Position numbers and translations under genes: made by a program
Notes under the pieces: generated by a model
What the model was told of the DNA's origin: nothing
Seen by the model: the letters and a program-made list of their open reading frames with translations, nothing else
Database searches by the model: none
In this document: in pieces, positions 39,493-47,755 of the stretch
Layout of the letters: each line of letters begins with the position of its first letter
Position numbering within the stretch: the first letter of the stretch is position 1
Source of the DNA: Nocardioides speluncae
GTDB lineage: Bacteria > Actinomycetota > Actinomycetes > Propionibacteriales > Nocardioidaceae
Length of the DNA: 64,000 bases
Direction: 5' to 3'
Assembly: GCF_003121585.1 (NCBI RefSeq)
Contig: NZ_QEOO01000039.1
Coordinates: forward strand, 1 to 64,000

Positions 39493-40713
39493 TTACTTTG
39501 TGATGACGACCCAATATTTCTCGCCGTCGAGGACCCGGGCCGTTGCGTAGAACGACGACAGTAGCGAACCAGACATCTTGTTGTCGAGGACGGGAACGTG
39601 CCCAACCGAGGTGCGAGACTTGGCGATGAAGTACGGTCCTTGCCTCGTTGTTGCGAAGGGGTACTCATCGCATGAGTCATTGTCATTTCGCTTCACAAAA
39701 CCTCGGCACGCACGAACCCTATTCGGGTTCTTCCACGATGGGCCGTCGTAAACCCAGCGTTGAATCGGCTTCCCCATGAGGTCTTTGTAGTGAGCGCCCC
39801 AGTGGTCGCGAAGATTCTTCTGAGCGCGAAGGATGTGCCGTGCTGATTCCTTGACCCCGCGTTTGTCACTGGCACTGAACTTGAACGTCGGCCTGTATCC
39901 CTTGGAGACGCACCCACCGTACCGAGTTTTGAAGTAGTCGTGATTCTCGCAGCGACGATCTACGAAGTAGACGGTTTCCGGCACCGTGGGCCATGTCCCT
40001 GGCGGGAGGTACTTGTACGACGCGCGCAGCTTCAAGTGATGAGTCCCCCGGCCGCTTGATGTGAAGGTTCCGGTGCGCATCTTCTTGTCGTTTGCGGAGA
40101 TCGACTTCGCGCTGTCGTCGCATCGTCCTGTGCAGACGATGTTGCCGGTGAGCCGGTTTCTCTCCTTGCGGCTGTATACGCCCGTCAGGTTCCCGGTCAG
40201 GGTGCTTGCCTTGAACTTCACCGTCTGCCGAGTGGACGTGGTCCAGAGATTGAACAGCGTGTATATGGTCGCGGTGCCGACAAGCTCGGTCGGGTTGGTG
40301 AGGTACGCCCTGAAGGTAGCGGCTTCGTTCTGACAGGTCTCCATGCGTTTCCAGAACGTCCTATCCGGGTGCTTGTATGCGTAGCCGCACAATCCGGCCG
40401 GGGCCTGCCGGCCTGAGGGCGTCGGGCTCACGCGGCGCATTTCCGCCGGAGTCGCGGGAGCAACGCAGATCCTGGCGGTTCGGCCGTTCTCGGTCTTGCC
40501 GTTAGCGCAGGCTGAGCGCTGTGCGCTCTGCGGTGCGGGCTGTGAGATCGGCGGTCCCAGTGCGGCGATCTCTTGGGCGAGGGACACCGAGTCCTGTGCC
40601 TCGGTGCCCGTGTAGCCGGTCGTGGCTGATGACATGCCCGCGGCGGGAAATGCCGTAACCGCAAGCGCAAAGGCAACACCAGTTGCCTTACACACACTCG
40701 ATCTTGTTCTCAT
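39493..40713 (-). CDS. Secreted NucA/NucB-type deoxyribonuclease
   Basis: 406 aa with an N-terminal signal peptide (hydrophobic core about residues 10-26). The long N-terminal region is Cys-containing and not recognised. The last 80-90 residues match the NucA/NucB nuclease domain: RACRGFVKRND, then CDEYPFATTRQG with the Asp-Glu pair, then LDNKMSGSLLSSFY and DGEKYWVVI. It is probably exported and degrades DNA outside the cell. Codon use and GC are clearly lower than in neighbouring core genes, which suggests transfer. The stop overlaps the ribosome-binding site of the acidic partner. Confidence 0.8.
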   Translation of the reverse strand: MRTRSSVCKATGVAFALAVTAFPAAGMSSATTGYTGTEAQDSVSLAQEIAALGPPISQPAPQSAQRSACANGKTENGRTARICVAPATPAEMRRVSPTPSGRQAPAGLCGYAYKHPDRTFWKRMETCQNEAATFRAYLTNPTELVGTATIYTLFNLWTTSTRQTVKFKASTLTGNLTGVYSRKERNRLTGNIVCTGRCDDSAKSISANDKKMRTGTFTSSGRGTHHLKLRASYKYLPPGTWPTVPETVYFVDRRCENHDYFKTRYGGCVSKGYRPTFKFSASDKRGVKESARHILRAQKNLRDHWGAHYKDLMGKPIQRWVYDGPSWKNPNRVRACRGFVKRNDNDSCDEYPFATTRQGPYFIAKSRTSVGHVPVLDNKMSGSLLSSFYATARVLDGEKYWVVITK

Positions 40714-40958
40714 GACTTCCCTTCAATCTCTCGATACTTGATTCGGTCCAACGGATGCTCAAAGGGAGATGCTGTTCAGATTGGCGTTCGGGGATAGACG
40801 AAGAAGGGTGGGGCCGTCCCGGCAATGTGGTGCGGCCGTTCCCGGCTCTCGGGAGCCTGGACGTGCCGAGACGGCCCCGGCCTGGAACGGCTGGGCGGGT
40901 GCGGACTTCCCAGGTGTGGACGCGCGTCCTCGGGTGCTCCCCACCCGCCCGGCCGGCT

Positions 40959-41474
40959 TCAGGGACCCGGTCGCAGCGGGTCGGGCGGCGGGCTCGGCGG
41001 CGCCATAGGAGGCCGTAGAACGCCCTGTGAGCCCCGTTCGGGCTCTCCGGGCGGTTTCCGTGGGCCGTCCAGAGCGTCTGGGGCCACGTGGCGGGCCTCA
41101 AGGACCAGCGCGCCGGTCCTGGCCGCGACGCGCGAGGCGATGTCGGCAGCCGCACCGATCAACCACAGGTGCGAGGCGTTGGGCACGATGACTGCTCTCG
41201 CCTCGTCGCGGATCGCAGAGGCCACCAGCGCCTCGAACGCGGCCGGAGCCTGCTCGATCCGCTCCACGTACACGGTGCCGAGCGCGTAGCCCTCCTGCTC
41301 GGCGAACTGGGCGAGCATCCGCCGCGACAGGGCCAGCTCTGCCTCACTCAACGGCCTGCCCTGCTCGCGCACGTAGCCCAACGCAAGCGGTCGGGTCGCA
41401 CCCGGTTCATGCCTGTTCGGCGGCTCAGTCACGGCCCCGTGCTCGATCCCGTGACCGCTCCTGGATGTCGTCAC
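40959..41474 (-). CDS. Resolvase-like (serine recombinase N-terminal fold) protein
   Basis: About 171 aa. The core (LALGYVREQGRPLSEAELAL, LAQFAEQEGYALGTVYVE, DEARAVIVPNASHL) resembles the N-terminal fold of serine resolvases. The catalytic serine segment (Y-x-R-V/S-S) is replaced by YVREQG, and no DNA-binding tail follows, so it is unlikely to recombine DNA. The C-terminus is Pro-rich. The GTG at 41474 overlaps the stop of the preceding small ORF (GTGA); a second in-frame GTG at 41432 is possible. Confidence 0.6.
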   Translation of the reverse strand: MTTSRSGHGIEHGAVTEPPNRHEPGATRPLALGYVREQGRPLSEAELALSRRMLAQFAEQEGYALGTVYVERIEQAPAAFEALVASAIRDEARAVIVPNASHLWLIGAAADIASRVAARTGALVLEARHVAPDALDGPRKPPGEPERGSQGVLRPPMAPPSPPPDPLRPGP

Positions 41475-41680
41475 CGCGCGGCCTCGTTGGTCACTCGGCA
41501 GCCCGCGAAACGGCGACGCATACCGGCCTCGCAGCCAGCGGCTTGTTCGGCGGTCACCACGGCGCAGGCGATCAGCCGCGATCCGAACCACACGCGCACC
41601 GTGCGGGCTCGCTGCTCGCCGGGTACGGCTGCGACCACGGCCGATCGGGGATGCGATGAATGTCCGATATCGGATGTCAT
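41471..41680 (-). CDS. Small protein coupled to the resolvase-like gene
   Basis: 69 aa, starting MTSDIGHSSHP and containing RTVRVWFGSRLIACAVVTAE and two cysteines in AAGCEAGMRRRFAGC. No family is recognised. Its stop overlaps the start of the resolvase-like gene. A 12-bp palindrome lies within its first codons. It is divergent from the TPR regulator at 41851. Confidence 0.5.
   Translation of the reverse strand: MTSDIGHSSHPRSAVVAAVPGEQRARTVRVWFGSRLIACAVVTAEQAAGCEAGMRRRFAGCRVTNEAAR
41663..41674. promoter_or_regulatory. Perfect 12-bp palindrome in the divergent control region
   Basis: TCCGATATCGGA, with partly matching flanks, lies over the first codons of the small ORF and about 180 bases before the divergent regulator. 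It is a candidate operator for the TPR regulator. Confidence 0.45.
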
Positions 41681-41850
41681 GCGGACTAGCGTCGGCGAGC
41701 CCTCCATGACCACGCGAGGGCCGCGTGCGGCCCCGTCGCGGACCTGTCGGGGTCCTCCGGCGGACATGTGGAGGACCTGGGCGACAACCCCGGTTCGACT
41801 GCCTACATTGGTTGTTGAAGGCCGCCGAGCACGCAGCGAGAGGAGGCAGG

Positions 41851-43164
41851 ATGAGTGGGCGCGTTGATGAACCGCGAACCGTCCTGGAGTGCCTGGCGCG
41901 GCGGCTACACCGGACGTGGGAGGAACTGGCCGGCGACTTCGTCGCCGTCGCTTCGTCGCGCGGCGAGCGGGCCACGATGAGCCCACGGCATTTTCGGCGG
42001 CTCGCTGCCGGTGAGCGCGCACAATGCACGCCGGTCACGCGTCGTGTACTGGAAGCAATGTTTGATCGGCCATTCGAGGAACTCATTGCGCCGTATGGTG
42101 CGGACGATTCGGCCGCACTTGAACTTGCACGGGTGGCACAGCCCAGTGCATCGAAGTCCCAAGAGGAGATGATTGCAGTGGCGGCTTCTCGTGCCCGGCT
42201 GTTCGGTCGAAAGGCAAGTGAATCTAGTCTCAACGATGAATCGATCGATCAGATTCACGACGATGTTCGCCGGTTGTGCATGGCATATCCTCAACGTCCG
42301 CTCGCAGACATCGTGGGCGATCTGGTCATCGTTCAGGAAACACAGTTCTCACTGCTAGAGCGCCGGCAGCGTCCCAGCCACCTACAGCAGTTGTACTTCT
42401 TGACCGCCATTACCGGCGGGATGCTCGCCAAAGCATCGCACGACATGGGAGACGCGCATGCGGCGATGACGCAGGCCCGTACGGCTTTTCTGTGTGCAGA
42501 TCACGCTGACCAAAACGGACTTCGGGCCTGGATACGCGGGCTCCAATCACTCGTCACGTATTGGGATGGCAGGCCGCGCGAGTCGGTCCGGTATGCCCAG
42601 CAAGGCGCAGCGATTGACCCGGGCCGCGGCACCACGAGTGTTTGGCTCGCTGTCAGTGAGGCACGCGGGCAGGCCGCACTTGGCAATGTCTCCGGCTCTT
42701 TGGGGGCAATCGAGCGCGGCGAGCGCGGCTGGGATGATGTTGCCAACGATGAGCTAGACGAGTTTGGCGGCATCTGTATGTTCAGCCGCGCGCGCCAGCT
42801 CTACTATTCGGCCGATGCTCTCGCGCTACTCCCCGCCGAGTCGCGACGCGCCGAGGAGTATGCAACACAGGCGGTCGCTGCCTACTCGGATGAGGACCGA
42901 CCAGAGTGGGCATTTGGCGATCAGGCAGGGGCGCGCACCGATCTAGCGATAGCCCGCATCAATCACGGGGAGCCTGAGGGCGCGGCCGAGGCAATCGCGC
43001 CAGTCCTTGAGATGCCACCCGCCCGGCGGATCCGAGGCGTTGTGGCGAGTGCACGGAACGTCCACAAGGCGCTCGTGGCGTCCGACCTCGCGAAGCCGGG
43101 AGCCGAACTGCAAGAGCAGATTGAGGACTTCGTCCGGACTCCACTTGCGGCGCTGCCGCGTTGA
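41851..43164 (+). CDS. TPR-containing transcriptional regulator, actinobacterial type
   Basis: 437 aa. The N-terminus (residues about 5-75, LECLARRLHRTWEELAGDF to TRRVLEAMFDRPFEELIAP) looks like a helix-turn-helix of the type preceding TPR arrays in Streptomyces-style regulators. The rest is helical repeats (for example ITGGMLAKASHDMGDAHAAM, LAVSEARGQAALGNVSGSLG). The ATG at 41851 has AGGAGG upstream. The stop overlaps the start of the acetyltransferase gene (TGATG). Lower GC than the flanks. Ligand unknown. Confidence 0.75.
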   Translation: MSGRVDEPRTVLECLARRLHRTWEELAGDFVAVASSRGERATMSPRHFRRLAAGERAQCTPVTRRVLEAMFDRPFEELIAPYGADDSAALELARVAQPSASKSQEEMIAVAASRARLFGRKASESSLNDESIDQIHDDVRRLCMAYPQRPLADIVGDLVIVQETQFSLLERRQRPSHLQQLYFLTAITGGMLAKASHDMGDAHAAMTQARTAFLCADHADQNGLRAWIRGLQSLVTYWDGRPRESVRYAQQGAAIDPGRGTTSVWLAVSEARGQAALGNVSGSLGAIERGERGWDDVANDELDEFGGICMFSRARQLYYSADALALLPAESRRAEEYATQAVAAYSDEDRPEWAFGDQAGARTDLAIARINHGEPEGAAEAIAPVLEMPPARRIRGVVASARNVHKALVASDLAKPGAELQEQIEDFVRTPLAALPR

Positions 43165-43769
43165 TGCGCGCCATGCGACCTGCTGCCGCACTTGGGGCTC
43201 GTATCTCTCTTCGCGAATTGGATGTCACCGACATTGACGACGCTGTCGCTATCGTCGGGGACGACGAAGTCACGCAGTGGCTATCCTTTGACGCACGAGA
43301 CTCGTACGAGACCGCCGCCATGATTCAAGGCGTCATGGAGCGCGCCGCGCTATCTCCCCGGACCGAGTACTACCTCGCGGTCACCCCATCTACGAGTATC
43401 CAGATGATCGGGTTTGCCCGGCTCGGCCTCGAAGGCGTGAAGGCTGCTAATCTCGGCTATTCAATCAGACACGCAGATTGGGGCAAGGGCTACGCAACTG
43501 ACGCTGCCCGCACAATGACGACCTTTGGGTTCGAGGTCCTGGGCCTACACCGTATCGCCGCTACTATCGGCCCTGACAACAACGCATCAATAGCCGTGGT
43601 CGAAAAACTTGGGTTCACTTATGAGGGCTGCATTCGTGACCACGTATTCACCAATGGGGCCTGGCGCGACAGCCTCCTATTCTCCGTTCTAGAATGCGAG
43701 TGGAAGCTTGCCAATCACCTCCTCGCCGAGCCGGGCGGCGACACCGGGCCCAGGCCTGAGGCACCGTAG
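43164..43769 (+). CDS. GNAT-family N-acetyltransferase (RimJ/RimL type)
   Basis: 201 aa. Motifs of the RimJ-like GNAT group are clear: ISLRELDVTDIDDAVAIVGD at the start, GYSIRHADWGKGYATDAART (acetyl-CoA loop), NNASIAVVEKLGFTYEG and a final beta strand. The acceptor is unknown; ribosomal or toxin-type substrates are both possible. Translationally coupled to the TPR regulator. Last gene of the low-GC island. Confidence 0.88.
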   Translation: MRAMRPAAALGARISLRELDVTDIDDAVAIVGDDEVTQWLSFDARDSYETAAMIQGVMERAALSPRTEYYLAVTPSTSIQMIGFARLGLEGVKAANLGYSIRHADWGKGYATDAARTMTTFGFEVLGLHRIAATIGPDNNASIAVVEKLGFTYEGCIRDHVFTNGAWRDSLLFSVLECEWKLANHLLAEPGGDTGPRPEAP

Positions 43770-43773
43770 GTAG

Positions 43774-43789
43774 ACACGGGCAGCCGTGT
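43774..43789 (+). terminator. Small hairpin after the acetyltransferase gene
   Basis: ACACGG-GCAG-CCGTGT, 5 bases after the stop, with a weak following sequence. It is a possible terminator. Confidence 0.4.
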
Positions 43790-43798
43790 TCCGACAAT

Positions 43799-43816
43799 TG
43801 GCGGAGGCGGGCGTCG
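43799..43816 (+). repeat. Right direct repeat flanking the island
   Basis: TGGCGGAGGCGGGCGTCG matches 39018-39035 with one difference. It is also the exact complement of the left arm of the terminator at 38996-39012. It lies 10 bases from the decayed decarboxylase gene. Confidence 0.6.
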
Positions 43817-43826
43817 CGTCGTCTGG

Positions 43827-44205
43827 TCAGGATGCCCAGGAGGCGATCTCGGGCTCGCGGACCGCGACGTTGACCCGGTTGAACAGGTTGGTCAGGCCGA
43901 TCATCAGCACCAGCGCGGCGAGCGCCTGCTCGTCGTAGTGCTTGGCGGCCTCCTGCCACACGGCGTCGGGCACCGGGTCGGCGGGGTCGAGATGGGTGGT
44001 CGCCTCGGTCAGCGCCAGCGCCGCCCGCTCGGCGTCGCTGAACTGGTCCGACGCAGCAGCCAGGTCGCGAGCGCGTGCAGCCGCTGGTCGGTCTCGCCCT
44101 GCTGCTTCGCGGTCTTCACCCCGTGTGGATCGCCTTGAAGAGGTTGCCGATCCCGGCCATCGCGTCGGGCAGGATCAGGACCGGGCTGGTCGTCGTGCGG
44201 GACAT
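43827..44205 (-). pseudogene. Decayed carboxymuconolactone decarboxylase-family gene
   Basis: From the ATG at 44205 (with AAGGAG upstream) the frame reads SRTTTSPVLILPDAMAGIGN and LFKAIHTG, then stops. Further on, other frames give VKTAKQQGETDQRLHALATW, then ERAALALTEATTHLDPADPV and EQALAALVLMIGLTNLFNRV to the stop at 43827. The segment normally carrying the CxxC peroxidatic site is missing and at least one more frameshift is present. The protein would be non-functional. It lies at the right edge of the island. Confidence 0.82.
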
Positions 44206-44291
44206 CGTCCTACTCCTTCGGATCGATTCGTCGTCACCGCACTGACGAATGCCGATCCACGGATGTGACAGCCGTCCTCGGCCGAAATAGC

Positions 44292-44329
44292 CGCTCGGGG
44301 TGTCGATCTCACGATCGACACCCCGAGCG
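44292..44329 (-). terminator. Perfect 17-bp hairpin after the collagen-like gene
   Basis: CGCTCGGGGTGTCGATC and its exact complement around a 4-base loop, 18 bases past the stop of the collagen-like gene. A weak T-rich stretch follows on the minus strand. Confidence 0.75.
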
Positions 44330-44346
44330 AATGGCTGGTGCTGGAC

Positions 44347-45021
44347 TCAGCGACCCGAGACCGGCACGTCCGGAAGGCCGGGAACGCCAGGCACACCGGG
44401 AACGCTGGGAACGCCCGGGACGCCCGGAACACCGGGAAGCTCCGGAACGCCGTCCGGCGGGAAGCTCACGCACTCGCCGGTCGCGGCGCACAGCTCGCCG
44501 GTCACGCCGCCGGTGCCGGCCTGCGCCCAGCCGCTACCCACAGGGGTCTCGAACTCGCCTGCCGCACCCTCGGTGGACGCGGTGCCGGAGGCGCTGAACT
44601 CGTCACCGACGTCCCGTACAGGGGTGTCGGGCAGCCCGGGCACACCCGGGAGGTCCGGAACACCGGGTACGCCAGGCACACCGGGAACGCCAGGCACACC
44701 TTCCGGCGGGAGGCTCACGCACTCGCCGGTCTCGGAGCAGAGCTCGCCGTTCACGCCGTCGGTGCCTGCCTGGGCCTGGCCGTTGCCGGCCGGGCTGTCG
44801 AACTCGCCAGCAGCGCCGTCGGTAGAAGCGCTCGCCGAGCCGCTGAGGTCGTCCCCGTTCGGACCGGCCTGACCCGACACAGATGCGCCGTCGGTGGAGC
44901 CGGTGCCGGAGGCCGAGATGGCCGGTCCGTCGAAGGCCGCGTAGGTGGCGCCTGCCGCCATCGGCAGCGCCAGCGCGCAGCCGGCGACGATGGTCGCTGT
45001 TCGCCTACTGAGGTGGAGCAT
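44347..45021 (-). CDS. Secreted collagen-like protein with duplicated module
   Basis: 224 aa. The signal peptide covers about residues 1-29 (IVAGCALALPMAAGATYAAF). The mature part has two copies of an 80-residue module. Each has a Ser/Ala/Thr segment (STDGAAGEFDSP / STEGAAGEFETP), then GELCSETGECVSLPP / GELCAATGECVSFPP with two cysteines, then a run of G-V-P collagen-type triplets ending PGLPD. No sortase motif or C-terminal anchor is seen. It may be released or bound through the triplet helices. Function unknown. Confidence 0.7.
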   Translation of the reverse strand: MLHLSRRTATIVAGCALALPMAAGATYAAFDGPAISASGTGSTDGASVSGQAGPNGDDLSGSASASTDGAAGEFDSPAGNGQAQAGTDGVNGELCSETGECVSLPPEGVPGVPGVPGVPGVPDLPGVPGLPDTPVRDVGDEFSASGTASTEGAAGEFETPVGSGWAQAGTGGVTGELCAATGECVSFPPDGVPELPGVPGVPGVPSVPGVPGVPGLPDVPVSGR

Positions 45022-45127
45022 CGTCAAGGGGTTCCTCTCGTAGTTGGTCCCCCACGGGCCTCCCCGCCCGCTCATGCTCCCGATTGACACGTAGAAACTG
45101 GTCTAAACCGGGACAAAGTGTCAAGTT

Positions 45128-46045
45128 CTAGTCCGGCGCGGCGGACACAGGGTCCACGGAGGTGTCTTGCAAAGCCGTGACGAGAAGGACGAGTCCGAGG
45201 GCGAGCAGGCCGAGGGCGCCGTACCCGACCGGCGTCAGCCGCTCGCCCAGCACGATCACGCCGAGCGCCGCGGCGATGGCGGGCTCGACCAGGGTGAGCG
45301 TGGCGGCGACGGGGACCGGCGTCGTACGGAGACCGCGGCCGTACAGCAGGTATCCGAGGGTCGTGGTGACCGCGCCCAGGTAGACCGCCACGAGCACACC
45401 CCGGCCGGTCTCGAGCCAGCCGAGCGGCGCCAGCGCGAGGGCCGGCGCAAGCACGATCCCGGCGCCCCCGAAGAGCGCCCCCATCACGGCGAGATCGTCT
45501 GCGCCACGCCTGATCAGGGCGGCCGCGGCGGTCGCGTACGACGCGTACCCCAGCCCGGACAGCAGCGCGAGCCCGACGCCGACCGGGTCGATGCTGGCCG
45601 TTGCGCCGCCATCGCCGCTCAGCACCAACAGCCCGCAACCGGAACCGGAGACAGCAGTCGCGAGCAGCCATCTGCCGGACGGCCGGCCGTGCCCGAACAC
45701 GGCTGCGAGCAGCCCGGCGAACACCGGCCCACTGCCGATCGTGACCACGGTGCCGACCGCGACGCCGGTCCGGTCCGTCGCCGCGAAGTAGCTGGTCTGG
45801 TAGATCGCGATGCAGACCGCACCTACGGCCAGCACGGCCCAGCCCGCTCGGCCCATCGAACGTAGGGAGCCGAGACGGCCGGCGGCCGCAGCGAGGCCGG
45901 CCAACAGGACGCCGCCGAGGACGATCCGTACGGCGCCTACCGCAACCGGGTCGGCCGCGGCGGGTGCGAGCTGCTGGACGGTGCCAGTGGTCCCCCACAG
46001 GCAGGCGGCGGTGAGGATGAGCAAGGACGAAGAAGTGGATGACAA
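45128..46045 (-). CDS. EamA-family (DMT) transporter
   Basis: 305 aa integral membrane protein with ten predicted helices in two EamA halves (LLILTAACLWGTTGTVQQLA and GLALLSGLGYASYATAAA at the half starts). This family exports amino acids, metabolites or drugs; the substrate is not visible. The start is the TTG at 46045, seven bases after AGGAGC. About 260 bases of leader separate it from the divergent gene. Confidence 0.88.
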   Translation of the reverse strand: MSSTSSSLLILTAACLWGTTGTVQQLAPAAADPVAVGAVRIVLGGVLLAGLAAAAGRLGSLRSMGRAGWAVLAVGAVCIAIYQTSYFAATDRTGVAVGTVVTIGSGPVFAGLLAAVFGHGRPSGRWLLATAVSGSGCGLLVLSGDGGATASIDPVGVGLALLSGLGYASYATAAAALIRRGADDLAVMGALFGGAGIVLAPALALAPLGWLETGRGVLVAVYLGAVTTTLGYLLYGRGLRTTPVPVAATLTLVEPAIAAALGVIVLGERLTPVGYGALGLLALGLVLLVTALQDTSVDPVSAAPD

Positions 46046-46305
46046 GAGACGCTCCTGGGACTGGAATCGACAAGGGATCCGGGTCCAGGGCGCGAAGGAA
46101 CCGTCCGGGCGTGACCTCGGTCAGGCCGGATGGGTGAGTGGTTCGCTGGTTGCCGCGCCCCGGTCAGGAGACAGGGGGCGGGGTGGCGGTGCGCCAGGGC
46201 GTCATGGGGACGACCGTATCTTCCTGCGCAATGTCGGCGCCTTCGGTTAACGTGCGGCCGGACGCGGCGACCGACCGCGTTGCCACCACAACCGGGGGAG
46301 ATCCC

Positions 46306-47043
46306 ATGAACCTTGTCCGCATCGCCGCGGCCGCCGCCTGTGCGGTCGTCGCGACCGCCATCCTCACGCCACCCGCGACCTCCGCCGCGCCACTCCCCGC
46401 GGCGCCGAAGGTGGGCGAGTGCCGTAACTACACCCTTCAGCAGGCCGGCAAGCCGAGCAACGGCAGCCCGGTCGTGCCGTGCAAGGAGAAGCACACCGCG
46501 AAGGTGATCGGCGTCTTCCAGCTGCCGGCGGGAACCCCCGTGACTATGGACAAGGCCAGGCCGTTCGTAACCGAGAAGTGCTACCCGAAGTTCCGGTCTA
46601 CCCTTGGCCGCACCGAGCGGCTGCGGCACCTCTCGGCGTACACGTTCAGCTACTTCATCCCGAACCAGCAGCAGCGTGAGGCCGGCGCCCGCTGGGTCCG
46701 CTGCGACATCGTCATTCTCGGCGCCTCGATGCTGCGGCCGTTGCCGAGCAACGCCACGCCGATGCTCCCGACAGCGCCGCTGCCGAACAAGGTCGCGCGC
46801 TGCCTCACCGGCGGTCACGTGCGGACCACCTGCGCGCAGAATCACGCCTTCCGAGCGACCGGTGTGACCGCGGTCGCCAGCAAGAAGTTCCCCGGCGAGC
46901 AGACGATGACGGCGATCGCGCGGCAGCGCTGCCCCCGGCTCGTGAGCACTCCGCGGAACTGGTACGCGACCTGGGCCAGCAAGACGGCGTACAACCTCGG
47001 CAAGGACCGGATGATCGTCTGCTACTCCCGCCGGTCGAACTGA
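46306..47043 (+). CDS. Secreted protein with septum-formation-like domains
   Basis: 245 aa with a signal peptide (about 1-29). Two related Cys-containing halves follow: VGECRNYTLQ, VPCKEKHTAKVIGVFQLP, WVRCDIVILG in the first and VARCLTGGHV, TTCAQNHAFRATGV, RQRCPRL in the second. This pattern resembles the actinobacterial septum-formation domain (PF13845). ATG at 46306 follows GGGGGAG. Exact role unknown; the name of the domain does not prove a role in division. Confidence 0.7.
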   Translation: MNLVRIAAAAACAVVATAILTPPATSAAPLPAAPKVGECRNYTLQQAGKPSNGSPVVPCKEKHTAKVIGVFQLPAGTPVTMDKARPFVTEKCYPKFRSTLGRTERLRHLSAYTFSYFIPNQQQREAGARWVRCDIVILGASMLRPLPSNATPMLPTAPLPNKVARCLTGGHVRTTCAQNHAFRATGVTAVASKKFPGEQTMTAIARQRCPRLVSTPRNWYATWASKTAYNLGKDRMIVCYSRRSN

Positions 47044-47061
47044 CCCGCCAGCCTGGCGCGG

Positions 47062-47745
47062 TCAGCCGCGCCAGGCAGGGTTGTCGCCGTCGCCGGACAG
47101 GTCGGCGTACTCCCGGATCCAGGAGTGCATCGCGATCGCGGCGGCGGCGCTGGCGTTGATCGAGCGGGTGGAGCCGAACTGGGCGATCGAGAAGGTGCCG
47201 TCACAGACCTCGCGGGCGCCGTCCGACAGCCCCGGCCCCTCCTGGCCGAACAGGAAGCAAACCCGGCGCGGCACCGTCATCGTCTCCAGGTGCTCGGAGC
47301 CGGGAAGGTTGTCGATCCCGAGCAGCCGGACCTCACGGGAGTGGAGGTACGCCGCCAGCTCGGCCGGCGTCTCGTGATGGCGGATGTGCTGGTAGCGGTC
47401 GGTGACCATCGCCCCGCGCCGGTTCCACCGTTTCTTGCCGACGATGTGCACCTCGGCCGCCAGGAAGGCGTTGGCGGAGCGGACGATGGTGCCGATGTTG
47501 AAGTCGTGCTGCCAGTTCTCGATGGCCACGTGGAAGTCGTGCCGCCGCTCGTCCAGGTCCGCCCGGATCGCCGCCATCGACCAGTAGCGATAACGGTCCA
47601 CGACGTTGCGCCGGTCGCCCTCGCGCAGCAGCTGCGCGTCGTACACCTCGCTGCCGGGACCGCTCGGAAGCGGCCCCTCCCACGGCCCGACACCGACCTC
47701 GACCGGACCGTGCGGCATCGGGTCGTACGGCGCGTTCTCCTCCAC
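47062..47745 (-). CDS. TrmH-family RNA methyltransferase (SpoU type)
   Basis: About 227 aa SPOUT methyltransferase acting on the ribose of tRNA or rRNA. Motifs seen: NIGTIVRSANAFLAAEVHIVG (motif 1), VCFLFGQEGPGLSDGA (motif 2) and FGSTRSINASAAAAIAMH (motif 3, the knotted SAM site). The longer frame to 47859 runs into the 165-bp repeat, so the GTG at 47745 is chosen; the ATG at 47718 is an alternative. The repeat occupies its promoter region. Confidence 0.88.
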   Translation of the reverse strand: MEENAPYDPMPHGPVEVGVGPWEGPLPSGPGSEVYDAQLLREGDRRNVVDRYRYWSMAAIRADLDERRHDFHVAIENWQHDFNIGTIVRSANAFLAAEVHIVGKKRWNRRGAMVTDRYQHIRHHETPAELAAYLHSREVRLLGIDNLPGSEHLETMTVPRRVCFLFGQEGPGLSDGAREVCDGTFSIAQFGSTRSINASAAAAIAMHSWIREYADLSGDGDNPAWRG

Positions 47746-47755
47746 GTTGGCGACA

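Noticed and set aside
44338..45087. Plus-strand open frame opposite the collagen-like gene
   Set aside because: The translation is repetitive only because the minus-strand triplets are. The minus-strand frame has a signal peptide, ribosome-binding site and terminator.
46046..46305. Possible leader peptide (MTPWRTATPPPVS) upstream of the EamA gene
   Set aside because: A short minus-strand ORF exists near 46165-46206, but there is no clear ribosome-binding site and no convincing pair of alternative hairpins, so an attenuator could not be supported.
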